A stretch of 27,403 nt of DNA from Candidatus Ozemobacteraceae bacterium (GCA_035373905.1 DAOSOK010000026.1:1-27403); one strand, 5' to 3'; shown: positions 7,304 to 15,556, numbered from the stretch's first letter. Notes: generated from the letters alone by a model not told the origin. Made by a program: numbers and translations.

Positions 7304-9409
7304 ATGTCAGGCATCAACAGGTATTTCGGCGAACTGACCTTCAACCGTTCCGTCATGCGCGAGAAGCTCAACCGCGCGGCGTATGAAAAACTTCAGGCGA
7401 CGATTCAGAGCGGAACGCCGCTCGACGAGTCGATCGCCGACGAAGTCGCGCACGCGATGAAGGAGTGGGCGATCGGCAACGGGGCGACCCATTTCACCCA
7501 CTGGTTCCAGCCCCAGCGCGGCGGCACCGCCGAGAAGCACGATGCCTTCATCAGCTACGGCGAGAACGGCGAGTTGATCGAGCGGTTCTCGGCCAAGCAG
7601 CTGATCCAGTCTGAACCTGACGCCTCGTCGTTCCCGTCGGGCGGCATCCGATCGACGTTCGAAGCCCGCGGCTACACCGCCTGGGATCCGACCTCGCCGG
7701 CCTTCCTCCAGGAAACCGGTGAAACCCGGACGCTCGTCGTTCCCTCGGTTTTCCTCTCCTGGACCGGCGACGTGCTCGACCTGAAAACGCCCTTCCTTCG
7801 GTCGATGCGCGCGCTGAACGACACGAACATCCGCCTCCAGCGGCTTCTGGGAAACCGTCTGGCGAAGAAAACCATCGTCTATACGGGGCCCGAGCAGGAG
7901 TATTTCGTCGTCTCCCGCAAACTCTTCGAAACCCGGCCCGATCTGCGCATCTGCGGTCGCACGCTGTTCGGCGCGGCCCCCGCGAAGGGCCAGCAGATGG
8001 AGGACCATTACTTCGGCTCGATCCACCGCAAGATGCTGAAATTCATGGAAGACCTCGATCGGGAACTGTACCGGCGCGGCATTCCCTCGAAGACCCGCCA
8101 CAACGAGGTGTCGCCGAACCAGTTCGAGCTGGCGCCGCTGTTCGAAGAGGCGAACCTCGCCATCGACCACAACCTCCAGGTGATGGACATCATGAAGCAC
8201 GTCGCCATGCGGCACGATTTCGTCGTCCTGCTGCACGAGAAGCCCTTCGCTGGCGTCAACGGCTCGGGCAAGCACGTGAACTGGTCGATCGGCGATTCCA
8301 CCGGAGCGAACTACCTCGAGCCGTCCGCCTCGCCTCTCAAGAACATCACCTTCCTCCTCACGCTGGGAGCAATGATGATCGGCGTCGACATGTACGGCGG
8401 ACTCCTCCGCGCAAGCGTGGCGGACGCCGGCAACGATCACCGCCTCGGGGCGAACGAGGCTCCGCCCGCCATCATGTCGATCTATCTCGGTGAATATCTA
8501 ACACAACTCGTCGACGAGATCGCCGGCATGGGCAAGCTGAACGAGCAGACCATGGCCCACATCAACATGGGCGTGCGCAACCTGCCGCGCGTCACGCGCG
8601 ACTACTCCGACAGGAACCGCACCTCGCCCATCGCGTTCACCGGCAACAAGTTTGAATTCCGCGCCGTCGGCTCGTCGCAGAACTGCTCCGAGGCGGTCAC
8701 GTCGCTGAACCTGGCCGTCACGTACGGGTTCTACACCATCGAGAAGCGGCTGGCGGCCCTCAAGAGCCCCCGCGACATCAAGGAACGGGCGATCACCGTG
8801 CTGAGGGACGTCTTCCGGGAAACGCGCCGCGTGCGGTTCGAGGGAAACGGGTATTCGAGCCAGTGGCACGCCGAAGCCGCGAAGCGCTGCCTGCCCAATG
8901 CCCGGAACACCCCCGAGGCCGTCAAGGTGTATCTCGAGAAGAGCGTCGGCGAGCTGATGGACAGAACGCACGTCCTCACCGCCCGCGAGCTTCACGCCAA
9001 GGTCGAGGTGAAGCTCGAGACCTACGTGAAGACGAAGGAGATCGAATACAAGACCGCCGTCAACATGGCCCGCACCCTGATCCTGCCAGCTCTCACCCGG
9101 CAGATCACCGCGACCGCCGGCGCCGCCGGCGCCGTCAAGGCGGCCGGCCTCACGTCAAAAAAGTTGATCGAAGAGACGAAGCGGTTCGAAAAGCTCTTCT
9201 CGGAGATCCAGGACCGTGCCGATGCTCTCGAAAGCGTCATCGAAGCTGCATCCGGGAAGAAAAACTCCCACGAACACGCCGACTTCCTCGCCTGTGACGG
9301 CGAAAAGGCGCTCGGCGAGCTTCGAGCCTGCGTCGACCGGGCGGAGCAGACGGTCGCCGCCGAGTTCTGGCCGATGGCCAAATACCAGGAACTCCTCACC
9401 GTCCTGTAG
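7304..9409 (+). CDS. glnN: glutamine synthetase type III
   Basis: 701 residues, the normal length of the type III enzyme and far longer than GlnA types I and II. It makes glutamine from glutamate, ammonia and ATP in the cytoplasm. Family features run in order. The N-terminal GINRYFGELTFN segment is followed by THWFQPQRGGTAEKHDAF. The catalytic-core motifs come next: EQEYF, NEVSPNQFELAPLFEEAN and NGSGKHVNWS (ATP/glutamate binding). Then come LGANEAPPAIMS and the long helical C-terminal region peculiar to GSIII. AGGAGA lies 5 bases before the ATG. It has its own promoter and an AT-rich control region. It is monocistronic: the next gene is convergent and a palindromic hairpin lies between. The codons for GEYLTQ near 8491 are locally AT-rich. 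Confidence 0.96.
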   Translation: MSGINRYFGELTFNRSVMREKLNRAAYEKLQATIQSGTPLDESIADEVAHAMKEWAIGNGATHFTHWFQPQRGGTAEKHDAFISYGENGELIERFSAKQLIQSEPDASSFPSGGIRSTFEARGYTAWDPTSPAFLQETGETRTLVVPSVFLSWTGDVLDLKTPFLRSMRALNDTNIRLQRLLGNRLAKKTIVYTGPEQEYFVVSRKLFETRPDLRICGRTLFGAAPAKGQQMEDHYFGSIHRKMLKFMEDLDRELYRRGIPSKTRHNEVSPNQFELAPLFEEANLAIDHNLQVMDIMKHVAMRHDFVVLLHEKPFAGVNGSGKHVNWSIGDSTGANYLEPSASPLKNITFLLTLGAMMIGVDMYGGLLRASVADAGNDHRLGANEAPPAIMSIYLGEYLTQLVDEIAGMGKLNEQTMAHINMGVRNLPRVTRDYSDRNRTSPIAFTGNKFEFRAVGSSQNCSEAVTSLNLAVTYGFYTIEKRLAALKSPRDIKERAITVLRDVFRETRRVRFEGNGYSSQWHAEAAKRCLPNARNTPEAVKVYLEKSVGELMDRTHVLTARELHAKVEVKLETYVKTKEIEYKTAVNMARTLILPALTRQITATAGAAGAVKAAGLTSKKLIEETKRFEKLFSEIQDRADALESVIEAASGKKNSHEHADFLACDGEKALGELRACVDRAEQTVAAEFWPMAKYQELLTVL

Positions 9410-9452
9410 CCGATCGTCGTGCCGTTCGCCCCCCCCTCATCCCCATGCGCAC

Positions 9453-9481
9453 GTAGGGGCGGGTTTCAAACCCGCCCCTGC
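9453..9481. repeat. GTAGGGGCG-type palindromic repeat, copy 1
   Basis: A perfect 12-bp inverted repeat, AGGGGCGGGTTT (9455-9466), C, AAACCCGCCCCT (9468-9479). It sits between the convergent glnN and aminopeptidase P genes, where its hairpin could serve both transcripts. Related copies are at 21256, 21309, 21352, 27105 and 27161. Confidence 0.85.
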
Positions 9482-9507
9482 AGACGATTTGCGATATATT
9501 CTGGCCG

Positions 9508-10896
9508 CTATTGTGCGAGGGCGGATTCGATCTGGGCGACGGTTTTGGGGATGGCCGGGCCGAGGACGCGGCGGCCGTCGGGAGTGATGAGCACGTCGTC
9601 CTCGATGCGGATGCCGCCGAAGCCGGCGTAGCGCTCGACGGCGGCGTAGTCGATGAACGCGGCGTGTTTCGCTTCCTTCTTCCAGACCGCGATCAGCGTC
9701 GGGATGAAGTAGATGCCGGGCTCGACGGTCATCACGTGGCCGACCTCGAGCCGCCGCGCGAAACGCAGGTAGGCGAGGCCGAACTGGTCGCTTCGCACGT
9801 GCTCCTCGTCGTATCCGACGTAGGTTTCACCGAGTCCTTCCATGTCATGCACGTCGAGGCCGAGCGCGTGACCGAGTCCGTGCGGGAAGAACAGCGCGTG
9901 CGCGCCGGCGGCGACGGCGGCGGCCGGATCGCCCCGCATGAGGCCGACAGCCGTCAGGCCCTCGGCGATGACCTTCGCGGCCGACAGGTGGACGTCTCGG
10001 TACGAAACGCCCGGCCGCATCATCTCGATCGCCTTTGTCTGTGCCGCCAGAACGATCTCGTAGATCTCCTTCTGCCGCGGCTCGAACCGGCCTGATACCG
10101 GGAACGTCCGGGTGATGTCGCTCGCGTAGCAGAGCGGCGACTCGGCGCCCGAGTCGACGAGCAGCAGATCGCCGGCCTTCATGCGGTTCCCGTGGTGATG
10201 GTTGTGAAGCGTCTCGCCCCGGATCGACAGGATCGTCGGAAACGACGTGCGCGAGCCCGCGGCGAGAACCACGCCTTCGGCGGCGCCGACCAGTTCCTGC
10301 TCGATCGTGTCGGGGCGCAGCAGCTGCAGGATCTTCCCGTACATCGCACCGCTGATCTCGAGGGCCGCCTCGATCTGGGCGACTTCCTCGGGGCTTTTCA
10401 CGATACGTTGGGCGACGACCGCCCGGATGAATTCCGCCGACGCATACGAGCTCAGGCGCGAAGCCGCGATGCCGAGCAGGCGCTCGAGCTGGAGCTTCGT
10501 TTCGGCGCGATACGGGGGCAGGAAACGGATCGGCCGTTTCGCGCACAGGGCCGCGGCGAGATACCCCTCGAGCGCGGCGAGCGGCTCGGTTTCCGTCACG
10601 CCGGCCGAGGCCGCGCGGACGGAAAGAGGCGCGCACGGCCCCATCCAGATCTCGTCGTCGAGGGTGATGTCGTCCCCGAACACGATCTCCCGGCCGAGAT
10701 CGAGATCGACGACCGCGAACAGGCCCGGCTCGGCGAGCCCCCAGTAGTAGAGGAAGGAACTGTCCTGCCGGAACGCATACGTGTTGGCCGCGTAGTTCAT
10801 CGGCGTCCCGCCGTTTCCCGGGAAAAGCAGAAGACCGTTGCCGAAGCGTGCGCGCAGCTCTCTGCGCCGGGCCGAGTAGGTGGCGGCTGGGAACAT
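9508..10896 (-). CDS. pepP: Xaa-Pro aminopeptidase (aminopeptidase P family, M24)
   Basis: 462 residues from the ATG at 10896, which has GGAGGAA 8 bases upstream. The frame is open to 10974, but that extension lacks a ribosome binding site. The N-terminal AMP_N domain (FLYYWGLAEPG, DDEIWMGP) is followed by the pita-bread catalytic domain with the two-metal site in order. The ligands are D248 in LVDSGAE, D260 in ASDITRTFP, the His in HGLGHALGLDVHDMEG, the Glu in TVEPGIYF and the Glu in GIRIEDD. All are present, so the enzyme should remove N-terminal residues next to proline, with two Mn or other divalent ions. No signal peptide is seen, so it is cytoplasmic. It probably has its own promoter in the AT-rich gap at 10897-11031. 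Confidence 0.94.
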   Translation of the reverse strand: MFPAATYSARRRELRARFGNGLLLFPGNGGTPMNYAANTYAFRQDSSFLYYWGLAEPGLFAVVDLDLGREIVFGDDITLDDEIWMGPCAPLSVRAASAGVTETEPLAALEGYLAAALCAKRPIRFLPPYRAETKLQLERLLGIAASRLSSYASAEFIRAVVAQRIVKSPEEVAQIEAALEISGAMYGKILQLLRPDTIEQELVGAAEGVVLAAGSRTSFPTILSIRGETLHNHHHGNRMKAGDLLLVDSGAESPLCYASDITRTFPVSGRFEPRQKEIYEIVLAAQTKAIEMMRPGVSYRDVHLSAAKVIAEGLTAVGLMRGDPAAAVAAGAHALFFPHGLGHALGLDVHDMEGLGETYVGYDEEHVRSDQFGLAYLRFARRLEVGHVMTVEPGIYFIPTLIAVWKKEAKHAAFIDYAAVERYAGFGGIRIEDDVLITPDGRRVLGPAIPKTVAQIESALAQ

Positions 10897-10946
10897 GTTC
10901 TCATTTCCTCCGTGTGCGGGCATGGGCTGCCCGGTGGGTTGGTTCC

Positions 10947-10976
10947 ATGTTACCCTACCGTTCGCACGGATCACAA
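10947..10976 (-). promoter_or_regulatory. weak promoter candidate for the aminopeptidase P gene
   Basis: On the minus strand TTGTGA, an 18-base spacer and TAACAT, about 50 bases before the ATG at 10896. Each hexamer matches consensus at four of six positions. The divergent EFR1 gene has TATACT at 11005-11010 but no evident -35. Confidence 0.3.
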
Positions 10977-11031
10977 CGTTCGCATGAAATAATACAAATA
11001 ATACTATACTAATGCGGCTCGAGGTGCGGTC

Positions 11032-11832
11032 ATGAACGATATCATCTGGTATTTTACGGGAACCGGAAATTCCCTCGCTGCCGCCCGGCGGGCGGCGACG
11101 GCCCTCGGAGGCGATGTCGAGTTGAAGCCTATCGCCTCAGCCCCGGCCGGCGCGGTCGAGATCGCCGCGGCCAGGCTCGGCTTCGTTTTCCCGGTCTACT
11201 CGTTCGGGCTTCCCCGCGTCGTGAAGGAGTTCGTCGAGCGCATCGGCTCGATCAGGGCCGACCGCGTGTTCGCGATCGCGACCTGCGGAAGCGCTTCCGG
11301 AGGAACGCTCGCCCAGTTGCGAAAACTGCTGGAAACGAAAGGCGCGCGTCTCGACGCCGCCGCCGCGGTCGTCTACCCGGGAAACTGCATTCCCCTGCAT
11401 GCCGCGCCCACGGAAGAACAGTGCAAAAAGATGATCTCCGCGGGGAACGAGGCCGTCGACAACTTCATGGCGGACGTCACGGCCGGCCGCCAACGGCCGC
11501 CCGGCTTCTTTGCCGGTGTCAACGAGGTGCTGTTCCGGCCGATGTATGCAGGGTTCCTGTCATCCGTGCGGCGGAGCGACCGGTTTCTGAAGGCCGAAGA
11601 GACATGCACCCGGTGCGGGGTGTGCATGAAAATCTGCCCGGTGGGGAACATCGCGGTGGGGCCCGACGGACGGCCCATCTGGGGCGGCCGGTGCGAAGCC
11701 TGTTACGCCTGCCTGAACTTCTGCCCCGTCGAGGCGATCCAGTACGGCTGGCTGACGCGCGGCCGGCGGCGCTACCGGCATCCGGACGTGACGCCGTCCG
11801 ATCTCGCAGCCCAATCGGGAAAAAAGGCTTAG
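11032..11832 (+). CDS. EFR1-type flavodoxin-ferredoxin fusion protein
   Basis: 266 residues. The N-terminal flavodoxin-like fold begins with the FMN phosphate-binding loop YFTGTGNSLAAA and contains FVFPVYSFGLP and ATCGSASG. The C-terminal third is a bacterial ferredoxin with two [4Fe-4S] motifs, CTRCGVCMKICP and CEACYACLNFCP. This is the architecture of EFR1-family proteins, soluble electron carriers common in anaerobes. The partner enzyme is unknown. The ATG has GAGGTG 5 bases upstream. Its TAG stop interlocks with the TAA stop of the convergent signalling gene in the four bases TTAG. A low-potential carrier fits an anaerobic or microaerophilic host. Confidence 0.92.
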   Translation: MNDIIWYFTGTGNSLAAARRAATALGGDVELKPIASAPAGAVEIAAARLGFVFPVYSFGLPRVVKEFVERIGSIRADRVFAIATCGSASGGTLAQLRKLLETKGARLDAAAAVVYPGNCIPLHAAPTEEQCKKMISAGNEAVDNFMADVTAGRQRPPGFFAGVNEVLFRPMYAGFLSSVRRSDRFLKAEETCTRCGVCMKICPVGNIAVGPDGRPIWGGRCEACYACLNFCPVEAIQYGWLTRGRRRYRHPDVTPSDLAAQSGKKA

Positions 11833-13151
11833 CTCACGCTTTCCGGCCGGCTCTCTTCGTCGCCGAGGAGTTTCTTGAGGATTTGCGACAGTTCGAGGAT
11901 GCCGTAGGGCTTGGGCAGGGTCGCGAGCCGGTCGTCGCGCGGGAATTTCCGGGCGATCTCTTCCGCGCCGAGGCCGCTCGCGATGATGACCGGCAGGTTG
12001 TCCGTCATGTGGCGTATCTCGACGAAAGCTTCTTCCCCGGTCATGTTCGGCATCAGCAGATCGAGAATGACGATGCGGATCTCCTCGCTGAAACGCTTGC
12101 ACAAATGAACCGCCTCCAGGCCGTCCGAGGCCGTGAGAACCTTGAAGCCGATCCGCTCGAGGATCTGCTTTCCGACGATGCGGATCGTTTCCTCGTCATC
12201 GACCAGAAGGACGGTTCCCCGGCCCTGCCAGGTGGGCGCAAGCGGTTTCGGAGCCGGCTGTTTCGGGGGTTCGGCGGGCCTGTGCTCCGGCGGCGTTCCC
12301 GACGGGGCGGGAGACGCTTCCGCGAGGGGAATGCGGCGGCAGATCTGCGCGGCCTTTCTTGCCGCCTCGTGAATCGTGTTCAACTGCTCGTAGATCGAGG
12401 TGCTGGCCGGAAGCGTGAGCTGAAGGATCTCGGTGTTGCCGACGATCGCCGCCAGCAGATTGTTCAACTCGTGGGAGGTGGCGGGATCCATGCCGTGGAC
12501 TTCACCGATGCGCCTGGCGATGCGCAACGCCTCGATGCGCTGGCGGAACATCTCCTCGGCCCGATGCCTCGATTTTCGCGTGTGGAGGGGCATGTGGAAG
12601 GGATTATGCGAGAACTCCCCTTCGAACCAGAGCAGGCGGTGCGAATCCATGGCCGAGACCAGAACGCCTTTCGTATGGCAGGTGACGGGGTAGAAGCAGA
12701 CGATGCGCGCTTTTCCCGTCAGGATGAGGTCGCACAGCGTCGCTTCGAGGGCGCGCATGGCGGCCGGCTTCCGGTGAACGGAACTCCAGGCCGGAAGCAC
12801 CAGCACGAGGGGCGGTTCCGCGTGCGGCCTGATGTTGAAAACGGCCGTCACGGTCTCCGTCAGGTTTTTGCCCGTCGAGGTTTCGAGCCATCGCAGCCGG
12901 CCGTCGGCCGTCGCCGCACGGTGGTCGATGCATCGGAAGTCGAGGCGCTCCCGGAGCGCTTTTGCGTGTTTTTCGCTGACGCAGCAGATCGTGCAACGAT
13001 TGCGACAAAGCGCATCGACGACGCCGTCCGCCATCAGCTCGATGCTCTGGCTCACTTCGGGGGTGAGGACGCCGACATGCGTCCGTTCGGTTATTTTCTC
13101 CCAGGGAATGGTGAACCTTCGGGCCGAACCGGGCACATGATCTGCACCCAT
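11829..13151 (-). CDS. signalling protein: sensor domain, HisKA-like phosphoacceptor helix, receiver domain, no ATPase
   Basis: 440 residues in three parts. Residues ~20-195 are a sensor-like region resembling MEDS/DcmR-type domains, with a cysteine cluster C49, C53, C56, C57 and further cysteines at 74, 140, 152 and 158. Residues ~195-275 form a helical DHp-like segment with SHELNNLLAAI, H227 being the expected phosphohistidine. After a Pro/Ala-rich linker (~276-308), residues ~312-432 are a complete receiver with D318/D319, phospho-acceptor D364 (VILDLLMP) and K414 (LPKPYG). The N, G1 and G2 boxes of a HATPase domain are entirely absent, and the linker shows no frameshift. It may therefore be a phosphorelay or dimerisation protein that depends on another kinase. 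It is transcribed from a good promoter at 13257-13285. Confidence 0.82.
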   Translation of the reverse strand: MGADHVPGSARRFTIPWEKITERTHVGVLTPEVSQSIELMADGVVDALCRNRCTICCVSEKHAKALRERLDFRCIDHRAATADGRLRWLETSTGKNLTETVTAVFNIRPHAEPPLVLVLPAWSSVHRKPAAMRALEATLCDLILTGKARIVCFYPVTCHTKGVLVSAMDSHRLLWFEGEFSHNPFHMPLHTRKSRHRAEEMFRQRIEALRIARRIGEVHGMDPATSHELNNLLAAIVGNTEILQLTLPASTSIYEQLNTIHEAARKAAQICRRIPLAEASPAPSGTPPEHRPAEPPKQPAPKPLAPTWQGRGTVLLVDDEETIRIVGKQILERIGFKVLTASDGLEAVHLCKRFSEEIRIVILDLLMPNMTGEEAFVEIRHMTDNLPVIIASGLGAEEIARKFPRDDRLATLPKPYGILELSQILKKLLGDEESRPESVS

Positions 13152-13256
13152 GGACGTAACCCTGTGGTGAGAGGCTCCCGTGGCCGCATGTGTCGACTAG
13201 GCCTGCTGCTGTGCGGCCCTTGCGGTACAAATTCCTCCCCACGCCCTTCTGATTTA

Positions 13257-13285
13257 AGCATAGCCATAAATGCCGGGGTGGTCAA
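13257..13285 (-). promoter_or_regulatory. sigma70-type promoter of the DHp-receiver gene
   Basis: On the minus strand TTGACC (13280-13285), a 17-base spacer and TATGCT (13257-13262). The predicted leader is about 100 bases before the ATG at 13151, long enough for post-transcriptional control. It lies in the 210-base gap between this gene and the divergent cyclase gene. Confidence 0.5.
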
Positions 13286-13361
13286 GAATGCCTGTCTCAT
13301 GGGTGTTGCGCTCGATCCCGCCGGCGCGTTACCATGACGATGTGAGAGGAACCCCGTACAC

Positions 13362-14207
13362 ATGCCGAAAGATACGAACAAAAACAATCTGATCAGTTGT
13401 CTGCTCGATCCCTCGGCTTCCGAATCGCCTGCCACCGGCGTCCTGGGAAGGGAGCTCCTTGGGTCGTTCGCCGGTCTCGAGGATGCGGCCATCCAGAAGC
13501 GCCTGCTGACGTCGGTGATCGAGAAATACGTCCTTCTCGAGCGCCGGGTCGATCAGCTGCTGAAGAACACGCTCCCGGAAGTGGTCGCCGAAGAGATCAA
13601 GACCCGGGGGGAATACGCCCCGCGCGAGTTCGACGTGACGATCCTGTTCATGGACTGCGCGGGCTTCACCAAGCTGGCCGAAAAGATTCCCGCCCAGACC
13701 CTCATCTCGTGCCTTCACGGCCTGTTCAGCGGCATCGACGTCCGCGTCGAGGCGCATGGCGGCACCAAGGTGAAAACGATCGGCGACGCCTACATGGCGG
13801 TGTTCGGAGCGCCCCAGCCGCTGGCCGACCATGCCGCCCGGGCCGTCGAGGCGGCGATCGATTCCCTCGAGTTCATGAACGAGTTCAACAGGACGATTCC
13901 CGAGCCGTTCCACCTCCGCGTCGGCATCCACTCCGGGCCGGTGATGGGCGGTGTCGTGGGCCGCGACCGCATGCAGTTCGACGTGTTCGGCGACAACGTC
14001 AACATCGCGTCGCGGTTCGAGTCGTCGGGCGAGAAGGGGCGCATCAACGTCTCCGAATCGACCTGGCGGCTTTCGAAAGACCGGTTCACCTGGCAGGAGC
14101 GCGGGGAGATTTCCCTCAAGAACAAGGCGCCGATGAAGGCCTACTTCGTCACCGGCAGGTCGGACAAACATTCGGAAGGAATGAGCGAGGCCGCGTATGT
14201 CAAATGA
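13362..14207 (+). CDS. class III adenylate cyclase, soluble
   Basis: 281 residues; makes cAMP from ATP in the cytoplasm. An N-terminal helical region (~1-90) ends in LLKNTLPEVVAEEIK, the usual signalling helix before the catalytic domain. The catalytic residues are complete: metal-binding D98 (FMDCAGFTK) and D142 (KTIGD), and transition-state N214 and R218 (DNVNIASRFES). The purine-specificity pair is K138 (KVKTIGD) and D207 (QFDVFGD), the adenylate cyclase combination rather than the E/C pair of guanylate cyclases. No membrane segment and no recognisable N-terminal sensor domain are present, so the signal probably comes from a partner. GAGAGGA lies 11 bases before the ATG. The gene overlaps the next one by 11 bases, suggesting translational coupling with an ODP-like diiron protein. 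Confidence 0.93.
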   Translation: MPKDTNKNNLISCLLDPSASESPATGVLGRELLGSFAGLEDAAIQKRLLTSVIEKYVLLERRVDQLLKNTLPEVVAEEIKTRGEYAPREFDVTILFMDCAGFTKLAEKIPAQTLISCLHGLFSGIDVRVEAHGGTKVKTIGDAYMAVFGAPQPLADHAARAVEAAIDSLEFMNEFNRTIPEPFHLRVGIHSGPVMGGVVGRDRMQFDVFGDNVNIASRFESSGEKGRINVSESTWRLSKDRFTWQERGEISLKNKAPMKAYFVTGRSDKHSEGMSEAAYVK

Positions 14208-15018
14208 ATTGAGATTCGAGCGCCCGATTCGCGTTGCCGAGGGCATTTTCTGGATTGGCGTGTATGACAGCGAAACCGAACTGCACTGCAACCCCTACCT
14301 GGTGAAGGGGGAAAAGGGCGTCGCCATCATCGACAGCGGCAGCCGGCCCGATTTCGCCGGGGTGATGATGAAGGTTCTGCAGACCGGGGTTCACCCGGGA
14401 GACATCACGGCGCTGATCTACCAGCATTACGACCCCGACCTGTGCGGCTCGCTGCCCAATTTCCTCGATCTCTGCACGAACCCCGGGCTGCGCATCTATT
14501 CGAAGCATGCAAGCAACGTGTTCATCAGGCATTATGTCGAGAAAACGTTCCACGGGAAGTTTGCCGATATCAGCGATTCAGACTCGCTCGACCTGGGGGA
14601 TCGGAAGCTGAGGTTCATCGGAACGCCGTATGCCCATGCGCCCGGCAGTTTCGCCACCCTCGACGAGCGCACCGGGACCCTGTTCACGAGCGACCTGTTC
14701 GGAAGCTACCGGTACGACTGGGACCTCTTTCTCGAGCTCGACGAAAAATGCTTCGTCTGTTCGGATTACACGAGCTGCCCGAACAAGAAGGCCGAGACGG
14801 ACTGCCCGTTCCCCGACATGCTCTCGTTCCACAAGGGAATCATGCCGTCGGAACGGGCGCTGCGACTGGCCATCAGCCGCGTCAGGAAGGTGAACGCGTC
14901 GATTCTCGCGCCGCAGCATGGCAGCATCCTGCGTTCGCCGCGCGTCATCTCCCACGTGATGAACGTTCTGGAAAAACTCGACGGCGTCGGCATCGACGGG
15001 ATCCCAGACGAGGGCTGA
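14197..15018 (+). CDS. ODP-like metallo-beta-lactamase-fold diiron protein
   Basis: 273 residues resembling the diiron domain of flavodiiron proteins and the free-standing ODP oxygen sensors, without a flavodoxin domain. Likely metal ligands are H77, D79 and D81 in QHYDPDLCGS, H147 in PYAHAPGS, D166 in FTSDLFGS and H241 in APQHGS. Two positions differ from the canonical HxExDH: the bridging Glu is Asp (D79) and the following His is Leu (L82). A cysteine-rich insert (CFVCSDYTSCP...DC, ~186-206) follows the Asp ligand region. It starts inside the cyclase gene (11-base overlap; GAGG 6 bases before the ATG). A role as an oxygen, NO or peroxide sensor for the cyclase is inferred; an NO/O2 reductase role would need a separate flavodoxin partner. 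Convergent with a ferritin-like gene 4 bases beyond its stop. Confidence 0.85.
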   Translation: MSNELRFERPIRVAEGIFWIGVYDSETELHCNPYLVKGEKGVAIIDSGSRPDFAGVMMKVLQTGVHPGDITALIYQHYDPDLCGSLPNFLDLCTNPGLRIYSKHASNVFIRHYVEKTFHGKFADISDSDSLDLGDRKLRFIGTPYAHAPGSFATLDERTGTLFTSDLFGSYRYDWDLFLELDEKCFVCSDYTSCPNKKAETDCPFPDMLSFHKGIMPSERALRLAISRVRKVNASILAPQHGSILRSPRVISHVMNVLEKLDGVGIDGIPDEG

Positions 15019-15022
15019 AACC

Positions 15023-15484
15023 TCAGATTGTTCGCAGGATTTCCCTCAGCGACGAGCGGTGAGACGTGGTTTCGTCCTGGAGTTTCGACAACAGGGCCTG
15101 AAACCGCTCCTCCCTCGTGATGAACGCCTTGGTCAACTCGGATTCGATGAGCGAGTTTTCCGTGTCCATCATGTGCTGGACCACGTAACGCGGATTCGCG
15201 GTTCTGGCGCGAATCTCGACGGTCAGTTTCCGGACGTCGGCGGTCATCAGGCGGAGGGTCTGGATGAAAAACCGCCCCTGAGACCAGGACTGGTGCGATT
15301 CATCGATCGCGCGCCGGATCTGCCGAAACACCTCGGCATGCGCCTCTTCCTGGTTCTTGAGGCTTTCCCAGACGTTTCTGAACGCAGGCAGAAAATCGAT
15401 GCAGGCTTCGTAGAGGCCCGCGAGCGCCAGTTCGTTCTCGATGAAACCGTCTGCCAACTCGAGCAGCGTTTCCTTCTCTCCCAT
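15023..15484 (-). CDS. small ferritin-like (rubrerythrin-type) four-helix protein
   Basis: 153 residues from the ATG at 15484, chosen because GGAGG lies 7 bases upstream. A frame open to 15556 would begin inside the promoter. Four long helices are predicted. Possible metal residues are E18 (ENELALAGLYE), E46/H49 (QEEAHAE, an ExxH motif), E114/E116 (IESEL) and E138/H142 (DETTSH). The first half-site is rubrerythrin-like. The second has E and H four rather than three residues apart, so diiron binding is likely but not certain. There is no rubredoxin domain. Rubrerythrin relatives reduce peroxide or act on metals. Its promoter carries two palindromes, implying tight regulation. Neighbouring the ODP-like gene, it strengthens a redox theme. 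Confidence 0.7.
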   Translation of the reverse strand: MGEKETLLELADGFIENELALAGLYEACIDFLPAFRNVWESLKNQEEAHAEVFRQIRRAIDESHQSWSQGRFFIQTLRLMTADVRKLTVEIRARTANPRYVVQHMMDTENSLIESELTKAFITREERFQALLSKLQDETTSHRSSLREILRTI

Positions 15485-15497
15485 CGTCATCCCTCCC

Positions 15498-15514
15498 GTG
15501 ACTGCAGCAGTCAC
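15498..15514 (-). promoter_or_regulatory. inverted repeat in the leader of the ferritin-like gene
   Basis: GTGACTGC (15498-15505), A, GCAGTCAC (15507-15514): perfect 8-bp arms immediately upstream of the GGAGG Shine-Dalgarno. It could be a second operator or an RNA hairpin controlling ribosome access. Confidence 0.5.
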
Positions 15515-15527
15515 TGAACTCATCTGA

Positions 15528-15556
15528 ACATTCTCAGAAAACGCGCGTTTTGTCAA
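15528..15556 (-). promoter_or_regulatory. promoter with embedded operator, ferritin-like gene
   Basis: On the minus strand a consensus TTGACA (15551-15556), a 17-base spacer and GAATGT (15528-15533). The perfect 14-bp palindrome AAAACGCGCGTTTT (15538-15551) fills the spacer between the two hexamers, the classic position for a repressor site. No such regulator is encoded in the window. Confidence 0.6.

Noticed and set aside
9400..9520. Possible CRISPR or tandem-repeat array suggested by repeated C/G runs
   Set aside because: Only one palindromic copy is present, with no regularly spaced direct repeats or spacers.
14197..15018. Classical flavodiiron NO/O2 reductase
   Set aside because: There is no C-terminal flavodoxin domain, and one bridging ligand and one His differ from the canonical motif. 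The ODP-like assignment fits better.
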